Assembly: GCF_023074835.1 (NCBI RefSeq)
Contig: NZ_JALLGW010000002.1
Coordinates: 620,001 to 684,000 of the forward strand
Origin: Halomarina salina
GTDB taxonomy: Archaea; Halobacteriota; Halobacteria; Halobacteriales; Haloarculaceae
DNA: 64,000 nt
Reading direction: 5' to 3'
A program made the position numbers and the translations under genes. The notes under the pieces are model-generated. The model worked only from the letters and a program-made list of their open reading frames with translations. It made no database searches and was not told where the DNA came from. The stretch's first letter is position 1; each line of letters begins with the position of its first letter. Below, one piece after another: positions 1 to 7,781 of the stretch.

Positions 1-294
1 ACCTGCTGGGAGTCCGGTGAGGAGAACGAACGCGATACTTCCCGCCGTCAGGCGGGCCCACGTGAAGATGAGGGCCGCGACGAGCAAGAACCCCAGTCCG
101 CTGGCCATGAGCACGATATCTGACCGGCTGGTGTCGTAGGTGCGGTGAATCCCGTACACACCACCGGCGAGGAGCAGTGGGAGGATGCCAACCAGCAGTT
201 CGTAGGTCGGATAGATACCGTCCAGGAGCGGAACGAGGGCCCACAACAGACCGCCGCCGATAGCGGTTATCCCAGAGAGACGGCGCAGTTCCAT
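1..294 (-). CDS. Small multi-pass membrane protein (3' end cut by window edge)
   Basis: An open frame on the minus strand starts at ATG 294 and runs off the left edge, so only the first 98 residues are present. They begin MELRRLSGITAIGGGLLW and hold three or four hydrophobic stretches (around residues 10-25, 31-48, 60-77 and 83-97) with short polar links, as expected for a multi-pass membrane protein. The start is supported by a TATA-like AGTTTACC about 27 bases upstream, which would give a leaderless transcript. I do not recognise the family. It is the first gene of an AT-richer island of small membrane proteins. Confidence 0.7.
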   Translation of the reverse strand, partial: MELRRLSGITAIGGGLLWALVPLLDGIYPTYELLVGILPLLLAGGVYGIHRTYDTSRSDIVLMASGLGFLLVAALIFTWARLTAGSIAFVLLTGLPAG

Positions 295-315
295 AGGACC
301 ACTCACATGTCGTGT

Positions 316-323
316 GGTAAACT
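316..323 (-). promoter_or_regulatory. TATA-like box for the left-edge membrane protein
   Basis: The minus strand reads AGTTTACC, centred about 26 bases before ATG 294. This is the usual haloarchaeal spacing for a leaderless transcript. Inferred from position and AT content only. Confidence 0.4.
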
Positions 324-374
324 CTTTCTGACAGGCGATTCGTGATATCTCCAGATACTGGGACCGTTCGGTTC

Positions 375-399
375 GATAGACTCACGCTCTGCGTGTATC
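375..399. repeat. 25-base palindromic intergenic repeat, copy A
   Basis: The sequence is GATAGAC-TCACGCTCT-GCGTGTATC. It differs from copy E (8251-8275) at two positions. Flanking bases extend the outer stem: GTTCGATA (371-378) pairs with TATCGAAC (396-403), and inner CACGC pairs with GCGTG around a TCT loop. It lies between divergent genes, so it cannot simply be a terminator here. Confidence 0.7.
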
Positions 400-488
400 G
401 AACGGGTCGAGTGAGCGACGTGTGTCGAGAGTCAAGCAGAGCTATCGGGGAGAGAAGGTACTTGTCAGCCGAGTTGTGACTCCCTGAT

Positions 489-680
489 ATGATAGCAATT
501 GATGTCGACGACGTCGTCACGATGGGGTTCGCGTTCTTCGGGAGCGTCGGCACTGCTGCTATCGGAGCAGCGCACGACGTCCCGTATCCGCTCGCTGTCC
601 TTCCCGGTCTGCTGATTGGAGCGGCTATCGGTACCTACCTACTCGGCCCGCTGTCGACCCCCCGCGAGGAAACTGGGTGA
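489..680 (+). CDS. Small two-span membrane protein
   Basis: The frame encodes 63 residues. Two hydrophobic glycine- and alanine-rich segments (about residues 10-27 and 33-53) are joined by the short polar link HDVPYP. The glycine spacing (GLLIGAAIG) suits tightly packed helices. The N-terminus MIAIDVDDVV is acidic and the tail RPEETG-like and charged, so both ends are probably cytoplasmic. No family was recognised. It sits between repeat copies A and B in the small-gene island. Coding status rests on a clean hydrophobicity pattern rather than on homology. Confidence 0.6.
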   Translation: MIAIDVDDVVTMGFAFFGSVGTAAIGAAHDVPYPLAVLPGLLIGAAIGTYLLGPLSTPREETG

Positions 681-709
681 CGTCGAACTGCGGTCGAGCA
701 GAGTGAAGT

Positions 710-734
710 GAGAGACCCACGCTCTGCGTGTATC
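710..734. repeat. 25-base palindromic intergenic repeat, copy B
   Basis: The sequence is GAGAGAC-CCACGCTCT-GCGTGTATC, 23 of 25 identical to copy A. The outer stem has decayed, but CACGC/GCGTG still forms a short hairpin around TCT. It lies 30 bases after the preceding gene's stop. Confidence 0.65.
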
Positions 735-816
735 GGCGGGTAGAGCGGACGACTCGTGCCGCAAGTGTAACAGTGGACGAACGCTTACCTGTCATCGGAT
801 GGTACGTTTCGATACC

Positions 817-987
817 ATGCCCAAACCCAGTCGGCGCGTCTTTGCTCTACTGTCGCTCTGTTACGCAGTTCTGGTGCTGGTGGCTATTGACGAAGGGGAC
901 CTCGCTAAAGCCACTCAATGGACAGCTATCGGTGTAACGGTGACTTTCGGGTTGTGGTGGTGGAACTCCGAGAGCCCAACCAACTGA
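817..987 (+). CDS. Small two-span membrane protein
   Basis: This 56-residue protein begins MPKPSRRVFALLSL. It has two hydrophobic segments (about residues 8-24 and 36-50) around a polar DEGDLAKATQ loop, with a tryptophan-rich exit (WWWNSE). The basic N-terminus before the first span suggests the N-terminus stays inside. I chose ATG 817 over ATG 799 because a TATA-like GCTTACC lies about 33 bases upstream of 817 and would be too close to 799. The family is not recognised. The stop codon runs directly into repeat copy C. Confidence 0.6.
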   Translation: MPKPSRRVFALLSLCYAVLVLVAIDEGDLAKATQWTAIGVTVTFGLWWWNSESPTN

Positions 988-1010
988 TACGCTCACGCTC
1001 TCAGTGTATC
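986..1010. repeat. 25-base palindromic intergenic repeat, copy C
   Basis: The sequence is GATACGC-TCACGCTCT-CAGTGTATC, 21 of 25 identical to copy A. GATACGCT pairs with AGTGTATC (one G-T pair). It starts inside the stop codon of the upstream gene and lies between two convergent genes, where a hairpin could end transcripts from both sides. Confidence 0.65.
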
Positions 1011-1081
1011 GATGCCCCTGTGCTGCAGATCTGACGAGCACTGTGCGTCAATCGTCTGTCGTAGTGGCTCCCAATCTGTGT

Positions 1082-1321
1082 TCAGATATCGCTCTGAATC
1101 GCTTGCTGAAGGCCGCTCATGAACGACGTGAACGCGACGACGACGCCGATGATGAAGAACAGTCCGTTGAACCACCACCCACCGCCCGAAACTGACCCCG
1201 TGTTCGGATTCGCTTTCATGTATCCGTACCAATGGTACGATTCGAAGGTGTAGAGCATCACGAACAGACCAAGAGCTACACCAAGACCATACTTCACGAA
1301 GGTCAGTGAATCGGTGCTCAT
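1082..1321 (-). CDS. Small two-span membrane protein
   Basis: This 79-residue protein begins MSTDSLTFVKYGLGVALG. It has two hydrophobic spans (about 9-25 and 50-67) separated by an aromatic and glycine-rich loop (YHWYGYMKANPNTGSVSGGGWW). ATG 1321 is preferred over the in-frame GTG just before it, because a TATA-like AAATATACG lies about 29 bases upstream. It converges on the preceding gene, with repeat C between them. The family is not recognised. Confidence 0.6.
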   Translation of the reverse strand: MSTDSLTFVKYGLGVALGLFVMLYTFESYHWYGYMKANPNTGSVSGGGWWFNGLFFIIGVVVAFTSFMSGLQQAIQSDI

Positions 1322-1344
1322 CACCAGTGTTCAGCTATATCCCC

Positions 1345-1352
1345 GTATATTT
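1345..1352 (-). promoter_or_regulatory. TATA-like box for the 1082-1321 gene
   Basis: The minus strand reads AATATACG about 28 bases upstream of ATG 1321. This is consistent with a leaderless transcript. Confidence 0.45.
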
Positions 1353-1375
1353 GTTCTCATTGTCTAGTTCGGAAC

Positions 1376-1400
1376 GGTAGATTCACGCACTCAGTCTAGC
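1376..1400. repeat. 25-base palindromic intergenic repeat, copy D (diverged)
   Basis: The sequence is GGTAGAT-TCACGCACT-CAGTCTAGC, 20 of 25 identical to copy E. The TAGA/TCTA arms are kept. It lies upstream of the 1082-1321 gene, between it and the PP-loop gene. Confidence 0.55.
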
Positions 1401-1538
1401 AATCTCGGCAACCGACGTAGACGGCAGTGACGGACGCTATCCACCGACATAGCCGGCCGACAAGGTGATGAAGGCGGATAGTGTCCTGTCGACAAGCGTA
1501 CCCGATGCCGCTCGTCGGCATCGACGCTGATCACACCC

Positions 1539-2486
1539 ATGACGTTCCCAGAGTACCTCTCGCTCGACTACGACGACGGCCGCGGCCAGAGCGCCGCCGA
1601 CTACCCCGCGCTGGAGGACAAACTCGGCAAGGCCGTCGAGGTCACCCGTACCGCCCTCGAACAGTACCGCGACCCGGCGGTGATGTGGACCGGCGGGAAG
1701 GACTCGACGCTCGTCCTCTACTTCGTCCGGGAGGTGGCCGAGGAGCACGGCCACGACGTGCCGCCCGTCGTCTTCATCGACCACTACCAGCACTTCGACG
1801 AGGTCGAGGCGTTCGTCGAGCGCTGGGCCGAGGAGTGGGACCTGGACCTCGTCGTCGCCCGCAACGACGACCCCGCCTTCGAGCGCCACACGCCCGGCGA
1901 GGACGTACCCGTCGACTCGCTCACCGAGGCGAACCGCCGGGAGCTCGCGCGGGCGGACCACGAGGGCGAGACGTTCCGCTTCGAGGCCGACAGCCTCGGG
2001 GGAAACCACCTGCTGAAGACCGTCGCGCTCAACGAGGTCGTCGCGGAACACGGCTTCGACGGCATCTTCTCGGGGGTCCGCTGGGACGAACAGGAGGCCC
2101 GCGCCGACGAGACGTTCTTCAGCCCCCGCCACGACTCCGAGAAGTACCCGCCTCACGACCGCGTCCACAGCATCCTCCAGTTCGACGAACGGGCGCTCTG
2201 GGACGCGATGTGGTACTACGTCGTCCCCGACGCCGTCGAGGGCTGGCCGGAGGGCCACGTCCCCCGGACCGACGACGACATGCCGGAGGGCGTCACGGCC
2301 GACGACGTCCCGGTCGGCCCAAAGTACTTCGAGGGGTTCCGGTCGCTCGGAACCGAGGAGGGGTCGGCGAAGTCCGACGACGCCCCCGCATGGTTGCAGG
2401 ACCTCGACGGGACGACGGAGCGTCAGGGCCGTGCCCAGGACAAGGAGGACCTGATGGCCCGGTTGCGCGACCTGGGGTACATGTAG
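1539..2486 (+). CDS. PP-loop phosphoadenosine-phosphosulfate reductase-family protein
   Basis: The protein is 315 residues. The ATP-pyrophosphatase P-loop is TGGKDSTLVL (about residues 51-60), followed by VVFIDHYQHFDEV, the place where CysD/CysH proteins read the nucleotide. SGVRWDEQEAR (about 179-189) matches the family's G-x-R motif region, and HSILQFDERALWD lies downstream. Length and order resemble CysD-like (sulfate adenylyltransferase subunit 2) and PAPS-reductase-type proteins of haloarchaea. The C-terminal Cys motif of true PAPS reductases is missing. No CysN, CysC or sulfite reductase gene is nearby, so the actual substrate is open; a nucleotide- or sulfur-transfer role is inferred. 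Confidence 0.8.
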   Translation: MTFPEYLSLDYDDGRGQSAADYPALEDKLGKAVEVTRTALEQYRDPAVMWTGGKDSTLVLYFVREVAEEHGHDVPPVVFIDHYQHFDEVEAFVERWAEEWDLDLVVARNDDPAFERHTPGEDVPVDSLTEANRRELARADHEGETFRFEADSLGGNHLLKTVALNEVVAEHGFDGIFSGVRWDEQEARADETFFSPRHDSEKYPPHDRVHSILQFDERALWDAMWYYVVPDAVEGWPEGHVPRTDDDMPEGVTADDVPVGPKYFEGFRSLGTEEGSAKSDDAPAWLQDLDGTTERQGRAQDKEDLMARLRDLGYM

Positions 2487-2593
2487 CGGTCGGACTCGTC
2501 GCCCGCCGGACCAGCGTCGCCCCCACGTCCGGGCGGTCGATGGCCGCGGGCTACACGCTGATACCGCTCGCGCCCGTACCGTCGGTCGTCCCG

Positions 2594-2902
2594 ATGCCGA
2601 CCACCTGCGAACTCTGTCGTCGACGGTTCCCCGACGAACTGCTCTCCGACCCGCAGGTCATCCAGCGCCACCATCTCGTCCCCGAACACCGCAAGGAGAG
2701 TCCCACCGTCACGCTCTGCCGCCCCTGTCACGAACAGGTCCACGCGACGTTCACGAACGAGGAGTTGCAGGCGGAGTACGACACGCTGGCGGCCCTCCAG
2801 AACGCGGACGCGCTACAGGGGTACCTCTCGTGGATTCGAAAGACGGCGAAACTCGACGTGCAAGTGCGGACGAGCAATCGGGTCCGTGAGCGGCGGGGAT
2901 AG
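2594..2902 (+). CDS. Small HNH-type zinc-binding protein
   Basis: The 102-residue protein begins MPTTCELCRRRFPDE. CxxC at residues 5-8 and LCRPCHEQVH at about 41-50 provide paired zinc ligands. RHHLVPEHR (about 25-33) supplies the HH of an HNH (beta-beta-alpha metal) nuclease core. A helical tail of about 50 residues follows. The reading frame stays open far upstream over the PP-loop gene in another frame, but homology-like content begins at this ATG. Small stand-alone HNH proteins are common in haloarchaea, and whether they cut DNA is generally unknown. Confidence 0.72.
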   Translation: MPTTCELCRRRFPDELLSDPQVIQRHHLVPEHRKESPTVTLCRPCHEQVHATFTNEELQAEYDTLAALQNADALQGYLSWIRKTAKLDVQVRTSNRVRERRG

Positions 2903-2940
2903 CGCCGTCACGACGGCCCCGAGGACACCTCGTGACGACC

Positions 2941-3129
2941 TCAGCGCGTCGCGCGGTACTCACCGTGTTTGACGCCGAGGAAGAGGAACACGAGTCCGCC
3001 GACGACGAGCGAGGGGAGGACCATCATGAGGATGGTCGACTGGTCCATCGGCGTAGCGAACAGTCCCAGAGTCCCGATTGCTACCAGTACGACGAAGACG
3101 GCGACGGTTCTGGTTGCGTCGAACTCCAT
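2941..3129 (-). CDS. Small two-span membrane protein
   Basis: The 62-residue protein begins MEFDATRTVAVFVVLVAIG. Two hydrophobic helices (about 8-25 and 33-51) flank the link TPMDQSTILMM, and the tail VKHGEYRATR is basic. It ends 39 bases after the convergent HNH gene and lies just downstream of, and on the same strand as, the 254-residue membrane protein. It looks like one of the short conserved haloarchaeal membrane proteins, with no known function. Confidence 0.72.
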   Translation of the reverse strand: MEFDATRTVAVFVVLVAIGTLGLFATPMDQSTILMMVLPSLVVGGLVFLFLGVKHGEYRATR

Positions 3130-3174
3130 AGACGTTCTTCGGGCGCGGGGAGAATAAGCGTTCTCGGGGTCGGG

Positions 3175-3939
3175 TTACTCGTCGCCGGACTTCGAGCCCG
3201 GTTTGGGGCGGACGACGTCCGCGAGCGTCACGACCAGTCCGAGGAACCAGCCGACGGGCAGGGCGATACCGAACCACATCGCGACGTACGCCGCGCCTTC
3301 GAGTTCGAACTGCTCGCGGATCGTCGTGTTCAGGTCACCGACGACCAGCACGTTGTCGAGCAGCCACTCCGCCAGCGTCGTGCTCTCGGTCAGCACCGTC
3401 CCGGCGAGCGCGGGCGAGTAGAGTGCCGCGACCACCGGCGGGAGGAACAGCGCGTTCATCGCCGCCGGGTAGGCGAGGACGACCGTCACCGCACGGCCGC
3501 CGAACTTCGTGAACAGTGCGGCGAGTGCGGCGCTGAGGACGGCCACGACGCTCGCCGCGGCGACGGCCACGAACGCCTCCGCGGAGAACGTCGAGCGCAA
3601 CCAGACGAACGCGGTCAGCAGTCCCCAGACGACGGCCGTGAGACCGACGACGCCGATGGTCCCGAGTCTCGTCGCGGTCGAGTCCAGCTTCCGCGTGTAG
3701 AAGCGGGTCCCGAACCCGAGGAGGAGGAACGGGTACGTGAGGAGGAGCGCGAGGGCACCGAGGAGTCCCCAGACGTAGAACGCGCCCTGTTTCAGTGCGC
3801 CGTCCGGACGCCACCGTCCGACGACGCTGTGTGTCTGTTGGACCCGGGGGAAGACGACTGCCATCCAGTGTTCGTGTAGCTGAGCGACGTCAGCCCGGAC
3901 CCCGCTGACGACGCCGTACTGCTCGCGCTCGACGACCAT
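3175..3939 (-). CDS. Multi-pass membrane protein of unknown function
   Basis: The protein is 254 residues from ATG 3939 (MVVEREQYGVVSGVRADV). A soluble N-terminus of about 50 residues precedes five or six hydrophobic helices: about 51-72, 88-108, 117-138, 145-168 and 220-242. The tail is basic (RPKPGSKSGDE). The open frame extends another 94 codons upstream, but that part is arginine/serine-rich, lies out of frame over the aldo/keto reductase region and looks like a shadow. I do not recognise a named family. The next gene downstream is the small membrane protein at 2941-3129, 45 bases away, so the two may be co-transcribed. Confidence 0.72.
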   Translation of the reverse strand: MVVEREQYGVVSGVRADVAQLHEHWMAVVFPRVQQTHSVVGRWRPDGALKQGAFYVWGLLGALALLLTYPFLLLGFGTRFYTRKLDSTATRLGTIGVVGLTAVVWGLLTAFVWLRSTFSAEAFVAVAAASVVAVLSAALAALFTKFGGRAVTVVLAYPAAMNALFLPPVVAALYSPALAGTVLTESTTLAEWLLDNVLVVGDLNTTIREQFELEGAAYVAMWFGIALPVGWFLGLVVTLADVVRPKPGSKSGDE

Positions 3940-4048
3940 GCGCCACCTGAGACTCCATCTGTTGTGAATGTTCCGTCTAGGAGTATTCGGCTGTCGAAAG
4001 AAACCGACCGTGGAGAGCCGACCGTGTGCGTCGGACCGCGCTACGCCG

Positions 4049-4894
4049 TTACGCCGACCAGTTGTCCGGGCCGAAGTCCGGGTCGACCTGTCGCTCCTCT
4101 CGGTCGATGTCGTCGATGGCGCGGATGTCCTCGGCGTCGAGGTCGAGCGCGAGCGACTGGAAGTTGTCGCGGATGTGCTCGGGACCGGTCGCCTTCGGGA
4201 TGGTCGTGACGCCCTTCTCACGGAGCCACGCGAGGCTCACCTGCGCGGGCGAGGCGTCGTGTTTCTCGCCGATGTCCTGCAGTTCCTCGACGTTCATCAC
4301 CTCGCCGCGAGCCAGCGGCGAGTACGCGACGAGTTCGATGTCCTCCTCGTCGGCGTACGAGCGCAGTTCCTCCTGCTGGAGCAGCGGGTGCATCTCGACC
4401 TGGTTGGCGAAGATGGGCGCGTCGGCGACCTCCTGTGCCGTCTCGAGGTGGTGCGGTTCGAAGTTGCTCATCCCGATGCGGTCGACCGCCCCGTCCTCGA
4501 CGAGTTCGTCGAGCGCGCCAAGCGTCTCCTCGGGGTCGTACTCGCCCGCCGGCCAGTGGACGTACAGCAGGTCGAGCGTGTCCACGCCGAGTTTGTTCAT
4601 CGACTCCTTCGTCGTCCGGAGCACGTCGTCGTGGCCGAGGTTGGGTTTCCACACCTTCGTCGCGAGGAAGACGTCCTCACGGTCGACGTGCGCGTTCTCC
4701 AGCCCGCGACCGACGGCCTCCTCGTTGCCGTACGCCTGGGCCGTGTCGACGTGTCGGTAGCCCTGTCCCAGCGCCGTCTCGACGGACTCGGCACACTGGT
4801 CGAGGTCGTCGTTCTGCCACGTCCCGAGGCCGAGCATGGGCATCTCCTTCGCACGCGGTACGTCGTCCGGAGACAGCGACGGCTGTTGACTCAT
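4049..4894 (-). CDS. Aldo/keto reductase
   Basis: An NAD(P)H-dependent carbonyl reductase of the AKR fold, 281 residues. MLGLGTWQ begins the TIM barrel. The catalytic tetrad can be read: Asp and Tyr in HVDTAQAYGNE, Lys in LATKVWK and His in LLYVHWP. SNFEPHHLE and the cofactor-binding region TTIPKATGPEHIRDNF follow in the family order. ATG 4894 (MSQQPSLSP) is preferred to the codon two positions earlier. The substrate cannot be told from sequence; 2,5-diketogluconate reductase-like annotation is usual for this group. It stands alone between a membrane protein and a lipid reductase. Confidence 0.93.
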   Translation of the reverse strand: MSQQPSLSPDDVPRAKEMPMLGLGTWQNDDLDQCAESVETALGQGYRHVDTAQAYGNEEAVGRGLENAHVDREDVFLATKVWKPNLGHDDVLRTTKESMNKLGVDTLDLLYVHWPAGEYDPEETLGALDELVEDGAVDRIGMSNFEPHHLETAQEVADAPIFANQVEMHPLLQQEELRSYADEEDIELVAYSPLARGEVMNVEELQDIGEKHDASPAQVSLAWLREKGVTTIPKATGPEHIRDNFQSLALDLDAEDIRAIDDIDREERQVDPDFGPDNWSA

Positions 4895-5124
4895 ACACAC
4901 GGAACGAGGGGCGTGTCCCGATTAGGGGTTGTGGAAGGCCCCTCGCGTTTCCGGCACCGATACCCAGTACTTCGGCCCGGCACCGGTCGTCACGTCGGGG
5001 CCGTCGAGCACCTGGTCGCGCAGTAACTATCGGTCGTACGTCTCGACAGAGCGACAGTAGCCTTCGTCGCACCGGTCCACTCGACAGGCCCCGTGGCGAG
5101 CGCCCGGCGACGACGCCCGAACGC

Positions 5125-6429
5125 TCAGGAGAGCGGGTTCCAGCGGTTGTACGGGTCCGTGAGTCGGTTTTTCGCCAGCGTCGCGAGGTACCGGAGGTCA
5201 CCGGGTTCGAGCAGGCGAGCGAGCGAGCGGAAGCTTCCAGCGTTCGCCTTCCCGAGCGTCTCCGAGGAGAGGGCGTTGAGGTCGCGGATGAACCCGTCGT
5301 AGCGCTCGTTCGGGACGAGGTAGAGCAGCTCCGTCATCAGCAGCCGCGTCTGCATGTTCGGCGCGACGCGCTCGTGCCAGAGGTCCTCGTACACCGACAT
5401 CCGCTCGGCGGACGTGTCGGGCGTGTCGAGCGTGAGGCAGTGGTCGGCGGTGGTAGCGGCCGCGCGTCCGGACTTCATCCCCTGGTGGATGCCCTCGCCC
5501 CAGAGCGGGTCGATGGTCGGGACGGTGTCGCCGACGGCCATGAAGCCGTCCGTGCTCAGGCGACCCGGCATCTGGATGTGGGCCGACCCCCGGAGGATGT
5601 GCGCGCCCTCGACGGGTTCGGCGTCCGCGAACCGCGGGTCGGTGTCCATCCAGTACTCCAGGTAGTCGTCGATGCGCATCCCGTCGCGGGCGAGTTCCTC
5701 GTGGCGTTCGTTCTGGATGTAACAGACGCCGACCTTCGCGGTGTCGCCGCCCGTGTGGAAGATCCACGAGTAGCCGCCCGGTGCGATGTCGTGGTCGAGG
5801 CGGAGCATCATCGCGCCGTTCAGGTCGGCGTACTCCTCGTGGTCGAGGTCGATGCCCTCTATCTTGTAGTCGATGCCGATGGCCTGGTTCGTGCGGTGGA
5901 GCGAACTCACGTCGAGCGCCTTCGCTAGCGGCGCGCTCGGACCGGTGGCGTCGACGACGATGTCGGCGTACACCTCCTCACCACCGGCGTACCGCACGCC
6001 GACGATGCGGCCGTCCTCCATGATGGGCGAGTTGACGCGCGACTCGAAGCGGAACTCCGCGCCCTTCTCGCGGGCGTCCGCGACGAGCCACTGCTTGAAC
6101 GCGACGAAGTCGAGGACCGCCCCCGGCTGGCTCTGCTTGTAGTGACTGGTCGGCGACTCGACGACGACGCTGTCGGTGAACTTCTCGACGAGACGGTCGG
6201 GCACGCCGAACGCCGTCATCATCGACGGGAACGTCCCCGCGGTGGACTTGTTGCTCTGTCGCGGGAACTCGGCTTCGGCCTCGGTCTCGAGGACGAGGAC
6301 GTCGTACCCACGTGCAGCGAGGTCACGAGCGCACTGCCCTCCGGCGGGACCCGCCCCGGCGATGACGACATCGAAGTGGTCGCTCTCGTCTTCGGTCATA
6401 CTACTAGATGCCGTCGTCTCCCCTGTCAT
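5125..6429 (-). CDS. Geranylgeranyl reductase-family FAD enzyme (archaeal lipid saturation)
   Basis: The protein is 434 residues from ATG 6429 (MTGETTASSS). The FAD dinucleotide-binding loop VVIAGAGPAGGQCARDLA (about residues 21-38) opens the protein. VVVDATGPSAPLAKAL is the second FAD contact and GFMAVGDTVPTIDPLWGEG the third, with the 'GD' motif typical of the digeranylgeranylglycerophospholipid reductase family. These enzymes saturate the isoprenoid chains of archaeal ether lipids at the membrane. A second possible start is ATG 6399. The TATA-like CTGTTATCAC at 6451-6460 favours 6429. Haloarchaea carry several paralogues, so the exact step (archaeol versus quinone or other isoprenoid) is uncertain. 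Confidence 0.85.
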   Translation of the reverse strand: MTGETTASSSMTEDESDHFDVVIAGAGPAGGQCARDLAARGYDVLVLETEAEAEFPRQSNKSTAGTFPSMMTAFGVPDRLVEKFTDSVVVESPTSHYKQSQPGAVLDFVAFKQWLVADAREKGAEFRFESRVNSPIMEDGRIVGVRYAGGEEVYADIVVDATGPSAPLAKALDVSSLHRTNQAIGIDYKIEGIDLDHEEYADLNGAMMLRLDHDIAPGGYSWIFHTGGDTAKVGVCYIQNERHEELARDGMRIDDYLEYWMDTDPRFADAEPVEGAHILRGSAHIQMPGRLSTDGFMAVGDTVPTIDPLWGEGIHQGMKSGRAAATTADHCLTLDTPDTSAERMSVYEDLWHERVAPNMQTRLLMTELLYLVPNERYDGFIRDLNALSSETLGKANAGSFRSLARLLEPGDLRYLATLAKNRLTDPYNRWNPLS

Positions 6430-6450
6430 GAGTTTCGGTTGGACGACCAC

Positions 6451-6460
6451 GTGATAACAG
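6451..6460 (-). promoter_or_regulatory. TATA-like box for the geranylgeranyl reductase gene
   Basis: The minus strand reads CTGTTATCAC with TTAT about 28 bases before ATG 6429. This fits a leaderless transcript and decides between the two in-frame ATGs. Confidence 0.45.
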
Positions 6461-6529
6461 TATCCCGTTTCGGTACGACTTGGCTCCAATAGTGTCTTTT
6501 CGGCGGAGATATCTTCGATTGCCGGTGTT

Positions 6530-6554
6530 GATAGACCTGTGCCGCGAGTGTATC
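6530..6554. repeat. 25-base palindromic intergenic repeat, copy F (core changed)
   Basis: The sequence is GATAGAC-CTGTGCCGC-GAGTGTATC. The arms match the family exactly in length and sequence, while the nine-base core differs. It lies in the divergent region between the lipid reductase and the Bat-type regulator. A weaker relative, GACTCGTGCCGCAAGTGT, sits at 751-768. Confidence 0.5.
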
Positions 6555-6648
6555 ATAGAAATTGCCGGAGTAGGCCACTACACTTATTGTCTTTTAATCG
6601 TCATACTTGATAGGCCAAGCCACTCATGCTCCCCATACTCTTTCGCCG

Positions 6649-7320
6649 ATGATTGTCAAGTTCGTCTTCCAGCAACCGACGCTGCTCGACGCACTTCGAC
6701 AGATGCCATCGACGCGGGTCCGGTGGGAAGAATCTCATACGACACCGAACGGCGAGATGCTCATGCTGTTCTGGGCCGAATCCGACGACTTCGAGGCGTT
6801 CGAAGCGGCGATGCACGACGACCCGACCGTCACCGCCCCCCGATTGCTCACCGAGTTCACCGACCGCAGGCTCTATCAAGTCGAACAGATTGGTGAGGGG
6901 CGCGCCCAGAGCGTCTACGACTCCCTGACGACCGCAGGGGGTATCATCGAGGAGTGTATCGGAACCCACGATGGCTGGACGGTCGAAATCGAATTCCCCG
7001 ACAACGACACACTCCAGCACTTCCACTCGGTCTGCGAGGACCACGGCCTTGAGTTCGACCTGCTCCAGAAGTACGAAGCCTCGGAGAATACTGAGCAGTC
7101 GAACCACTACGGACTATCGAAGAAACAACGCGAGACGCTGATTCGCGCCGCCGAGAAGGGGTATTTCCACGTTCCGCGTGGGACGGACCTCGACACTATC
7201 GCCGCGGAACTGGACATCTCCCATCAGGCCGCCTCCGAACGAGTGCGCCGGGCGATGGACATCCTCATCGACCACACCCTCGCTCCGGCCCGAGAGGACC
7301 CGCCTACGGAACGACACTGA
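6649..7320 (+). CDS. Bat-type helix-turn-helix transcription regulator
   Basis: The protein is 223 residues from ATG 6649 (MIVKFVFQQPTLLDAL). The N-terminal two thirds form an alpha/beta sensor-like region common to haloarchaeal bacterio-opsin-activator-like regulators. The last 65 residues carry the HTH_10 domain: LSKKQRETLIRAAEKGYF then TDLDTIAAELDISHQAASERVRRAM, the recognition helix being ISHQAASERVRR. It is likely a DNA-binding regulator in the cytoplasm, with an unknown ligand. It resembles the regulator at 42872-43528 in layout and in segments such as LFW/F-AxxxDDFEAF-AA. It is divergent from the lipid reductase gene, which it could control. Confidence 0.85.
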   Translation: MIVKFVFQQPTLLDALRQMPSTRVRWEESHTTPNGEMLMLFWAESDDFEAFEAAMHDDPTVTAPRLLTEFTDRRLYQVEQIGEGRAQSVYDSLTTAGGIIEECIGTHDGWTVEIEFPDNDTLQHFHSVCEDHGLEFDLLQKYEASENTEQSNHYGLSKKQRETLIRAAEKGYFHVPRGTDLDTIAAELDISHQAASERVRRAMDILIDHTLAPAREDPPTERH

Positions 7321-7361
7321 CTGGTCTCAGAACAGGCAGGCAACGCAGCTCGATGTGACGA

Positions 7362-7538
7362 TTACTGTGGTGGTGTGACCGCCGAGACGAGTACTTCGTA
7401 GTCGAACCGGCCCTGTGTTTGGGTGCAGGGCCACGCCCCACGAATCTCGAACTCGTTGCGGCGACCGACTTCCAACAACTGGTTGAGTCGCTGATTGAAC
7501 TCTGTTTCCGTCATGACCGAGTCAGTGTGTAGACTCAT
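7362..7538 (-). CDS. Small conserved-looking acidic/basic protein of unknown function
   Basis: The frame from ATG 7538 gives 58 residues (MSLHTDSVMTETEFNQRLNQLL...). ATG 7514 would give 50. It reads like a small soluble alpha/beta protein: an amphipathic helix (TEFNQRLNQLLEVGRRNEFE) followed by a strand-rich half (IRGAWPCTQTQGRFDYEVLVSAVTPP). The arrangement resembles small amphitropic haloarchaeal orphan proteins. No motif identifies a role. It converges on the Bat-type regulator with a 41-base gap. The start is uncertain. Confidence 0.55.
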   Translation of the reverse strand: MSLHTDSVMTETEFNQRLNQLLEVGRRNEFEIRGAWPCTQTQGRFDYEVLVSAVTPPQ

Positions 7539-7781
7539 CTGGGTGTAGTGCCGTGAGCGGAGAACGACCCGCTTGAACTGTATGTTTAAGCTACAGACCA
7601 ATAGTCATGCGGCCTGCCAACTACTGAAACGGTTCATAGAAGCCCTAAAATCGCTCCTGTCCTACCCATTCATGATACAGCAGCACTGAGACGCCCGCAC
7701 TCTGGAACTCCCGTATTGGCTAAGTGAGTGACGTGTATCCGTTGGTTAATTACTCAATGTGAGGATTCGAATTGATTGCCA

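Noticed and set aside
1481-2902. 473-codon open frame over the PP-loop gene
   Set aside because: It is the shadow frame of the PP-loop gene, rich in Arg and Pro. Only its last 102 codons, the HNH protein, look real.
3175-4221. Long form of the membrane protein gene starting at 4221
   Set aside because: The first 94 codons are Arg/Ser/Thr-rich and overlap the aldo/keto reductase gene; homology-like content starts at ATG 3939.
7582-7689. 36-codon frame starting ATGTTTAAG, with hydrophobic and charged residues
   Set aside because: Too short to judge, no promoter or motif. It could be a transposase scrap or chance.
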